From: Gigaspora rosea | Taxonomy: Eukaryota; Glomeromycota; Glomeromycetes; Diversisporales; Gigasporaceae | Assembly: GCA_003550325.1 (NCBI GenBank) | Contig: QKWP01000777.1 | Span: 127,043-191,042, forward strand | Direction: 5' to 3' | DNA length: 64,000 nt | Part shown: positions 56,126-64,000 of the stretch, piece by piece | Layout: each line of letters begins with the position of its first letter | How positions within the stretch are numbered: position 1 is the first letter of the stretch | The notes under the pieces: model-generated | What the model saw: the letters and a program-made list of their open reading frames with translations, nothing else | Databases searched by the model: none | What the model was told of the DNA's origin: nothing | Program-made: the position numbers and the translations under genes

Positions 56126-58450
56126 TTTGAATACTTTTGAAATATTTTGGGATCAGTAGATCTGTAATCTGAATCATATTAAGGACGCATTTGACTAATA
56201 TTTTCGAAATGTTTCAATAATTTTTGATGATTGTACTATAAGATCAGATTAGATTTTTATTTTTTTTTTGTTTATAATTTAGATTTTCTATCAATTTTAC
56301 ATTGTTTTTTCATTTTCCTTTTGTTTTTTTTGGTTTGTTTCATTTTTTTTAGTTTCGTTTTGTTTTTTTTTATCTTTTATTTTTTTTTATTTTTAATTTT
56401 TTTTATTTTATTTCTACACTTTACCACTAGCACATTGCAAGAAATTCAACAACTTTCGATACTTTGTGCAAGCCAACTCAGCCTTTCGATATTTTGCAAG
56501 AACACACAACTAATTTCTCTAGCAATTTCTAAATTTCAAGAATGCAAGTTTTTGCAAGTTTTTGTTTTATTTATTTTTTTGTTTCATGTTTTTTGTTTTT
56601 TTTTTGTTCATTTTTATTAATTTATTTTATTCTAGCACTTTGTGAAAATCTTCAATGATTTCTGAATTGCAAGATCTTGAACTCTTACTTTAGGGAAATA
56701 GAGATTTGGGGCTTTATTTATTTTTTTATTTAGTTTGCTTATATTTTTGTTTTTTGTTTATTTTTTTTTTTTACTTATTTTTTTTTTAACTTTTTGACAG
56801 TCTCATTGGTACCTTTATTTTAAATATTAGATATATAATATAACTAAACTATGCTAATTACTTATTATCAATACTATATCTATAGCAGGTCCGGCATCAC
56901 TCGAATACTTCAAGAGCACCTTAGTGCGACCTATCGCACTGCCTTACTGATAAGACAGACAATTTTGTTAGCCCTGTCAAAGAGCGACATAGGATTTTTC
57001 TTCAAATCTCTCTCACCTAGCATCAATGGTGAGGATAACCAAACTATACAAGAAGAACATTGTAGCTAAGAAAATAAAAGGGTAATGAAAAAAAAGAGGG
57101 AAATATCACAAAACCTAAACGATATACCAAAAAACAATAAAATAAAATAACTACAAGATGAAAGAAATGAAGAAAAATTCTATCACTAATGACGGAAAGC
57201 TAACAAAATAAAAACAAACAATAAAAAGAAAAAGAAAAAAGAAACAAAAAAGAAAACACAAATAGAAGTAAACCTAAATCTGAAATCAATAATAAAAATT
57301 ATATAATACTGTGCAAGGAAACGCCTCGCCAAAGTATTATATGTACATAAAAAAGAAAACTAAAAGAACTTTCTGAAATTTAATCTCTGTAGATCTGCCT
57401 ACTCCATTGCGTCATATCCCATTACACGTCCATTCCTGTTTATCCACCTGCATGTCTTCTTCCTGATTAGGATAGGAACAACAATGCTGATCTTTTGGAG
57501 GGGGTACGCCAAATTTCCCACTTTTCGTCAAAAATTCCAGCAAAACTGACTTCTAGCGAGAATGTGATAGTGGGTATATGGTTGAATAAGTTCTTGTAAC
57601 CAAAAACCTTAAAGAGAGTGATGAAAAACTCATTTTTCTTAGTTCACCGCCTAGCCAAACTATAATCACCTTCGTCGATGAAAGTTTTCTTTTTTAACTT
57701 CCACCAGAATTTCTTGTACCAAGAGCACCCACTGCCAGTTATCTTGCACAACTGACGCTTTTGGCTTGCGTGCTGAATATATAAAGGAGTCCCTGACAAC
57801 ACAAGGAAGGTTGTTCTTTATAAAAACCAGTATTACTAGCTGCTTCGTCTTTTACTAATGAAAATTTTTTGTTTTTCTTTTGTTCAGAATTTTGTACAAG
57901 TGATCGACAGGAAGGTTTATCTTTGTTTTTTTACTTATTTTTAATTTTATTTTATTTTATTTATCCCTTACTTCTTTCGGAACTTTGCAAAAAAAACGAC
58001 TTGACTTTTCCGGCACTTTACAAAAATTCTGACACTTTGCAAGAAGTCGCAAATACGAGTGGATATAATCAAATATAAGCAAATATAAGCAAATATAAAC
58101 AAATATAATAGTTTATTTTTTTTTGTTTTTGTTTTTTTTATTTTTTTCGGGTTTGTTTTTTGTTTGTTTTTTTTTTATAGCACTTTTTAGAAAGTTTCAA
58201 ATATGAGTGAATATAAGCGAATATAATAGTTAAACAAAGAAGAAGAGAAATAATAGCTAACTACAGAGTAAGAAAAATAAGTGTATAGAGCTAGTATTAT
58301 GTGACGAAGTGTGAAAGTAGTTTAAAATATTACTATTTTTTCATTTTCATTTTTTTGGAGTTTTTTTTTGTTATTTTTTTTATTTTAGAAAGTAGCAAAT
58401 ATAAGCGAATATTAGCAAATATAAGTGAAATATTATAGTTAGGAAAATTA
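56126..58450. mobile_element. Half of a third family-B foldback element, invaded by a retroposon
   Basis: Starts with the outer-arm block (gatcagtagatctgtaatc, then 'gatcagattagat') as at 14815-14915, passes through T-rich repeat units with 'ctttgcaagaa' steps, and ends with the central core 'aataatagctaactacagag', 'gtgtatagagctagt', 'gacgaagtgtgaaagtagtt' at 58245-58330, matching 16185-16290. No mirrored right half follows; the hAT element starts at 58477. The C/T-rich tract at 56030-56120 lies just outside. Confidence 0.65.
56770..57845 (-). mobile_element. Second copy of the non-coding retroposon seen at 7159
   Basis: The plus strand begins with T-runs (56768-56800), the poly-A tail of a minus-strand element, then blocks shared with 7159-8336: 'ttagcc-tgtcaa', 'ctagc-tcaatggtg', 'aacctaaac-ataccaaa', 'attatataatactgt' and 'cttttggagggggta'. 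It is diverged from the first copy. The target-site duplication cannot be placed inside the T-rich flanks. ORFs are not conserved between copies, supporting a non-coding element. Confidence 0.7.
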
Positions 58451-58559
58451 TTCATGGCGACCCGTTGCCATAGCGATAGGGTAGGGGGCACGGTGACCCA
58501 GGGCATGCACAGGGGCATGCCTACGAACCAAAAGGCATGCCCCTGTCACCTGATTATCT

Positions 58560-58907
58560 ATGCCTAATCACGTGAAAATAACGCCCTTAATTGGCTATTA
58601 TCAAATGCAACAAAGTGACGAACATCATCCGAATTACCGAATTACTTTGATAGTATATAAAGTAAAGCTTGAACTTTCGTGTCTTACATTCACCGGATTC
58701 GTATTTGTGGCACCGGAAAAACAAATTAAAGAAGAAAAAAGAAGATCCGAAGAAACTTTAAAAAATGCGAATGAAAATGCTTGAAAAAAGGAAGAAAAGA
58801 TGCAAGCAGATTTTCAAAAACAGATAAGTGATTTAGAAAATCCAACTTTTCAACAGTTGAAAATTTCCTTTTTTTATAACAATCTACACCGACACCAAGG
58901 TTTATAA
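58560..58907 (+). pseudogene. Unrecognised ORF within the hAT element, one in-frame stop
   Basis: Opens MPNHVKITPLIGYYQMQQ and runs 74 codons to a TGA, then continues in frame as KKEEKMQADFQKQISDLENP for about 40 more codons to TAA near 58905. The second half of the first part is a Lys/Glu-rich predicted coiled coil, which continues past the stop, so this is probably one protein broken by a nonsense mutation. I do not recognise it. It may be a captured host fragment or an accessory ORF of the element. Confidence 0.4.
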
Positions 58908-59559
58908 ATTCCAGTTTAAAAAACCAACGCTAATAGAAAAAAAACAGATCACCCAAAATTTTGTGTTCTAGATTCTAAAGTCTCAAGCATATTTAGGGTT
59001 TACCGGCAAGCACATGCAAATCTGAAGCGAGAAGGAACGTGTGACTCTAGCATGTAAATTAAGATAAAAAAAAAAAGTGCCAGCCCTAAGCTTGATTTCT
59101 ATTTTTTTTTTTTTTTGACTTTTAAAAGCAGTAATAGAAGGATAGGTACATACTTGTCCAAGAAAATCCATTCTAGGCTGCAGATGCTTTTTTTAATCAT
59201 TTTCGGGAAATACGGTAATAGAATGTTTACATCTGCAATTTCACAAATAAGGAATATTATATATTAATAACGGAATTATTTTACTTGCTTAAAGAAAGGC
59301 AAAGAATTTCTTAGAGTAGCAGAAACTGGATACTAACCACAGCAACTAAAAATGACTAAAAGGAGAATAGCGATAAGTATAACTATGCGTGCATATGTAT
59401 ATATATATATATGCACAGGTGTGTCTACATATTTTTATTGTTCTTGAGTCTAATTTAATCGTCTTTCATCTTTTTTTATCTCCCATATTTAGTTATCCAT
59501 ACTATTTATTTATTCCATACGTAGTTATTATTCATTACTGAGCCAAGTCGAATTTTTAA

Positions 59560-59900
59560 AGAGAATGAATGGCATAGCAATCGAATGATTCTCCTAAATA
59601 AGTCAAACATGGTTCAAAGCCAACCGGTTCGACGAGAGAGGCATAATTACGCGATTAGATTTATATTATATTGAGAGGGCGTAAGTGGTGTGAGATATCA
59701 TGCTCGAATAGCTTAGTAGCAGAATAATCTTTCCTGTCTAAATAAGTTGAATGTAGGTTCAAAGCCGACCAGTTTAATGCAAGAAGCGTAATTGTTGAAA
59801 TGGTATAATTAGAAAATGGCGTGAGGTATTATGTATAATAGTGGGGAGAAGCATAATTAAAAAATGGCATAAGTTATCATGTATAATAGTAGGGAAAGAA
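59560..59900 (+). repeat. Tandem repeat containing tRNA-like segments
   Basis: Two copies of a module carrying 'aaataagt.aaa.atggttcaaagccaac' and 'aataagttgaatgtaggttcaaagccgac' (about 59600 and 59750), followed by 'gcataatta' steps. The second copy has an A-box-like atagcttagtagc (59706-59718) and B-box-like aggttcaaagccg (59755-59767) at tRNA-like spacing, so it derives from a tRNA or SINE head. The acceptor stem does not pair well; not called as a tRNA gene. Confidence 0.45.
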
Positions 59901-60372
59901 TTAATAATCGTAGCAAAAATGTAAATTTTGATATTTAAAAAAAAAGTATTTAAACTTTGTTATTTCGACTTTAATAAAGATTCAGAATTCAATTTCACTT
60001 CTAAATAATTATATTTTTATTTTGATAAATTTTTGAATTCTTAATTATTTCTTGTGATCGCATATTTATTAATTAAAATATTTTCTGACTTTGATTATAC
60101 ATCTAATAAAAATTGCTACATTTATTTTTATCACGCATATATCGCTAACCCTCGCATTACTCTTAAATTATCTAACCTAACACACTTGTACTATTAAACC
60201 CAAGCCATTTCCTTTTATTAAATATTTCTAAAGGCCATTTTGGTATCATTGACATTGCTTCCTAAAAATAAAATCACATAAATTAGTTAAAGATATAAAA
60301 TCAGTTTAAAATATTCGATACTATCAAATCTCTAAAAAAAATCACTAAATTAAAATCACAAATTCTGTCAAT

Positions 60373-62611
60373 ATGGAAATTCCCGCTGGTTTTGCTTTAC
60401 CGCTTTCAACACAAGGTAAACGATGGACCGGCTTTTATCGTTCTGTAGAAAAAGGAGGAGGAAATCGATATATTGCAAAATGTAAATATTGTTTGAGTGA
60501 ATTTAGTGGCAAGACTGATAGGCTTCATCAGCATGTCCTTCGGTGTAGTGATTGGCTACCTACAGAAAAGTCTGCTTATCTTCAGAAGTTTCTGAAGAAA
60601 GTTCCGCAACTCGTAAACGTACCCGTGATAATGAAGATGACCCTATTGAACAATCAAGTAGTGATAGCACACAACAGCCATCTACACCTTCCCAACGTCA
60701 AAGTACTCTTAACTGGTATACTCGACCTCTGCCCCAAGCACAATCCGAAAAACTTCATCAAAATTTTTTGAAAGCTGTTATATATGGAAATCACACCTTT
60801 TACATTGTCGAAAATCCATATCTCCAAGAATTTCTCTATGAATTAAATCCTTCTTACCACCTTCCTTCCCGAGATATGATAAAAGGGCGCCTTTTAACCA
60901 ATATGTTCTCCAATCATCTTCAGGAAAAGTTAAATACTCTTCCTTCTCTTATAAACCTTACAATCTCTCTAGACAGGTGGACCGATAATTCTGGGAATTC
61001 TATCTACGGGTTTATGGTTCTTAAGGAGCGTCAGGAATTCGTATTGGATATTCTTGATCTGTCCGCACATCATCACACAAGCGAATTCCTCAAGAACAAA
61101 GTTAAAGAAGTCCTATCCTTGAATGGTATCCAAACATCATCCACCATCGCTGTTGTTACTGATAATGCCTCAAATATGGATAAAATGCGACGACTTCTTA
61201 ATGTAAGTATATTAGAAATATAATAAAAGTTTTTGTTACAGTACTGTATAATCAGTATATATGCGTTTATCAAATAAATTTTGAACTTGTCATCTCATAT
61301 ATAAATGTAAATATTATACTTATATTATAAAATTTAGGAAGAGCACCATAATATAATCCCTATCCGTTGCTGCCTTCATGTTTTCAACTTGATCACTAAG
61401 GATATTGCCGGTTTTTCATGTGTTATTACCACTTGTAAAAAGAATCAAAAATTGGTTAATTTTTTTAATTCGTCGCACATATGGCGTCGAGAATTAAAAA
61501 ACTGGCAAAATAAGAATGGAATTAACCACTTTTTAGCTACATTCTGTGAAACAAGATGGTATTGTATTCTCTTGCTAAAGTTTGCATGGGTGTATCAAAT
61601 TACGAGCAAGGGTTCCGGCATTGCCTTTCATTGAGCGAAACTATGCATTCCAAATATCCTCATATTGAGAGTGCAGCGATAAAGAGCATCATCCGTGATA
61701 GATATCATTTTGCCACAAATGATACACTGACGAAAGTAATTAGGCCGATCGTTGATGCTATTGGAAGATTAGAGTCAAATGACTCTACTCTAGCTGATAT
61801 CTTTAAAGAACTTATTAATATTCATCAGGAAATATCCCAGCTTGAAGTTCCTATCGATGGTTTTCAGGCTCATGCGCTTGCAGTTATTAACAAACGTGCA
61901 AGAGAGTTTGATAGCAACATCTATTTTATCGCATTTTTTCTTTCTCTAGCCCATAAGCAACTGGCCATATCTAAAAAAATGGATGCAGATAAAGTGATCT
62001 ATGCTTCACTCGAATTAGCTAAAGTGTGGAATTTCAAAAAGAATGAAACAAGTTCTTTATATAAAGATTTAATTAATTATAAACACAATCATCCCCCATT
62101 TAATAACATACGGTCTTCAAAAACTCCGCGAACATTTTGGGCTGATTTCACCGGAAATGCACCTCAATTGCGCTGTTTTGCAATGAAGGTTTTTTCTATT
62201 GTACCTCACGGAGCTGGTTGTGAAAGACTTTTTTCGTCGCTTGGTTTAATTAAATCTAAAACACGAAATAAGTTAGCTCCAACTAATCTTTTAATAATTG
62301 GGCAGCTTAAAAATGAACTCCAAAAAAAAGCTCTTACCAAGTCTAAGAAACAAAGCGAAGCCATTTCTGAATCTTTAGTCAATGATGATAGAGATTCGGA
62401 CACCTTTTTAGACGAAGAGAATGAACAGCCAGAGGAATTGAATGAGGAGCTTGAAGAAATTATAATTGATCAGCATGAACCATTTTTTTTAGAAGAATTA
62501 TTCAATTTCTCAATGTTAGGGCAAGATCAAGAGGTACACGAAGATTTATTCCAAAGCGATCAACACGAGGGTGATTGGTCCATTGACGATATTTTTATTG
62601 AGAACCAATAA
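60373..62611 (+). pseudogene. hAT transposase with intron and two frameshifts
   Basis: Start MEIPAGFALPLSTQGKRW. BED-like finger at 60478-60546 (CKYCLSEFSGKTDRLHQHVLRC). Core: ISLDRWTDNSG (first Asp, near 60975), VVTDNASNM (second Asp, near 61160), an intron 61203-61337 (gtaagt...ttag), IRCCLHVFNLI, then HGAGCERLFSSLGLIKSKTRNKL in the dimerisation domain with the Glu (near 62224). The acidic C-terminal tail ends DDIFIENQ. A one-base loss in an A-run near 60587 shifts the frame after SAYLQK, and a small insertion near 61562 shifts it again after CETRWY. All catalytic residues and the splice signals survive, so inactivation is recent. Confidence 0.9.
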
Positions 62612-63119
62612 ATATATATAAATACTGTATATAGAAGAATTTAATAATATTAAAAATAAAAAGTAAAAATAAAAAAAAAAAAATCTTTAATTATACTGTA
62701 CTGTTGTATTATTTATATGTACACATATTATATCTTTATTTTACTGGAGTTGGATCTTTTTTTTAACGGGATATAGAGCAATAAAATTCAATTATTAAAA
62801 GAAAAGTCTAAATAACTTTAAGATAAATTAACTGAATTCTTACAATTATTATTAAATCGTGAAACACAAATTCGAATAACTTCAAGCCAAGTTGCGATAT
62901 ATATTCAAATCTGTATATCTGATTGGATGGCGTGCGATTTACTTATAGTAGCACTGCACGTGATTATATATAGAGGGGCATGCCCCGGGCACAATAAGAA
63001 GGGGCATGCCTCAAGCTGAGGGCATGCCTCTAGGGGCATGCCCAAATAATTTCGCGTGCCCCCTACCCTACATAGCGACCCTTATGATTAGCTAATCATT
63101 TTTAAGATCAGCAATCATA

Positions 63120-63240
63120 TATAAACAATAATTATCCTTTTAATAATCATTTGTTTTTTTTTTGTTTGTACGCTTGTTTTTTTTTTTGCTTGTATGTTTG
63201 TTTATTTTTTCTTTTAAATAACTTTTTTTTTTTTTTTAAA
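63120..63240. repeat. T-rich low-complexity tract
   Basis: Poly-T with regularly spaced 'gtttgt' and 'gcttgt' interruptions, just outside the hAT right end. Confidence 0.7.
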
Positions 63241-63286
63241 ATATAGTTTTCACCGTTGGAGTCATCACTGGAGCCGTCGTTAAAGC

Positions 63287-63340
63287 GTTGGATTAAAGCC
63301 ATCGCGAAGTTCGGTTGGATTAAAGCCATCACGAAGTTGG
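63287..63340 (+). repeat. 27-bp tandem duplication, in frame
   Basis: gttggattaaagccatc opens both copies (63287, 63314). Translated in the open frame it gives WIKAIAKFG and WIKAITKLG, so if any of this stretch is coding the repeat is a nine-residue unit. The surrounding ORF of 97 codons has no recognisable domain. Confidence 0.6.
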
Positions 63341-63650
63341 GAACTTGTACTAGTTTTGTTGGTGATTTTAGGCTTTTTTTCATTCATGTGCCGTCATTCG
63401 TGGAAATTTCGGGAAAAGTATTTGCAAATGCACTTTGCAAAAATACTACATCGACTTTTTTGAATCTTGGACGTAAATCGGAAATATGTTATTTTATTTT
63501 TTTTTTTTGTTGTTTGATTTTTTTTTTCGCTTTACTTTCTTTGAACTAACACATTCTTTTTTTTTGTAGGTTAGGTTAGAACCGATTTCGTTGGTGATTC
63601 CAAGCTTTTATCATTTTGGTGCTGTTATTCATCATTGGGAAAATAAAAAC

Positions 63651-63995
63651 ATTAATAATCTGCAGTAATATTCAAATTTATCAAATAAGTGCAGAATTTT
63701 GTTTAAAAAATTGCAAAGATCATCAAAATTTAGATTTTTGCAGTTCTTCGCAGATTTTTTGCCAAAAATCTGTAAAAATATTTAAAAAGTATAATATTCG
63801 CAGATTATAATAGAATCAGGAAATTAATAATCTGTAGTGATTTTCAAATTTATCAAATAAGTGCAGAACCTTGTTTAAAAAATTGCAAAGATCTTCAAAA
63901 TTTTAAATTTTTGCAGTTCTTCGCAGATTTTTTGCCAAAAAATCTGTACAAATTTTTAAAAAGTATAATCTTCGCAGATTATAATACTTACCTGC
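63651..63995. repeat. 172-bp tandem repeat, two units, running to the window edge
   Basis: Units open attaataatctg at 63651 and 63823 and share 'tcaaatttatcaaataagtg', 'aaaaaattgcaaagatc' and 'cagttcttcgcagatttttt'. About 90% alike by eye. Each contains several 'cgcagatt' steps. The array may continue beyond the window. Confidence 0.8.
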
Positions 63996-64000
63996 CAGTA

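Larger units (their letters stand above)
58477..63070 (+). mobile_element. hAT element (4.6 kb) with GGCATGCC subterminal palindromes
   Basis: TIR tagggtagggggcacg at the left, inverted cgtgccccctacccta at the right. Perfect 8-bp duplication catagcga at 58469-58476 and 63071-63078. Close to each end the palindrome GGCATGCC or a one-base variant recurs: three times at 58501-58545 and four times at 62980-63050. These are likely transposase-binding sites. The transposase gene is at 60373-62611; additional ORF and repeat content lies between 58560 and 59900. Confidence 0.95.

Overview
The window looks like nuclear DNA of a repeat-rich, strongly AT-rich fungus, most likely an arbuscular mycorrhizal (Glomeromycotina, Rhizophagus-like) genome. 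The basis is short GT-AG (and one GC-AG) introns, a fungal-type Hsp20, a fungal RER1, and a transposon load of hAT, Tc1/mariner, pogo/Tigger and RNase-H LINE elements of the kind I associate with these fungi. The species is inference; no rRNA or organelle marker is present.

Host genes are few. A lone C2H2-finger gene lies at 4.69-5.73 kb. A compact gene island spans 29.9-34.3 kb: Hsp20 (+), RER1 (+, five exons) and a LARGE-like GT49 glycosyltransferase (-, with a frameshift and a stop). A weak, fragmentary membrane-protein gene remnant is at 48.8-49.5 kb. Everything else I can read is mobile or repetitive DNA.

Layout: 0-0.93 kb, dead pogo/Tigger transposase; 1.9-12 kb, foldback elements, small TIR elements and two retroposons with intact target-site duplications (TSDs); 12.25-18.70 kb, a 6.45-kb foldback element whose arms carry about five inverted tandem units, invaded by a 2.0-kb Tc1 element that is itself invaded by a 316-bp MITE; 18.71-23.96 kb, a decayed LINE (reverse transcriptase plus RNase H) split by an 811-bp MITE sharing the Tc1 termini; 23.96-27.4 kb, half of a second foldback element holding one MITE and two retroposons; 27.7-28.3 kb, a MITE with a 9-bp TSD; 34.6-38.4 kb, a complete hAT element just upstream of the GT49 gene; 38.9-39.7 kb, a hAT MITE; 40.07-45.42 kb, a tRNA-type retroposon split by a hAT element that carries two TA-flanked MITEs; 45.77-47.22 kb, an unusual tandem array of alternating hairpins; 51.2-53.8 kb, a three-copy repeat split by a hAT MITE; 53.87-54.25 kb, another hAT MITE; 55.2-55.9 kb, a two-copy direct repeat; 56.1-58.45 kb, half of a third foldback element; 58.48-63.07 kb, a 4.6-kb hAT element with GGCATGCC subterminal palindromes; 63.65 kb to the end, a 172-bp tandem repeat.

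The window is best read as successive insertions, many datable relative to one another because TSDs and interrupted codons are still visible. The most unusual structures are the foldback family with tandem-repeat arms and the 327-bp double-hairpin array. Neither encodes a protein I recognise. No tRNA gene that looks functional, no rRNA and no CRISPR array was found.
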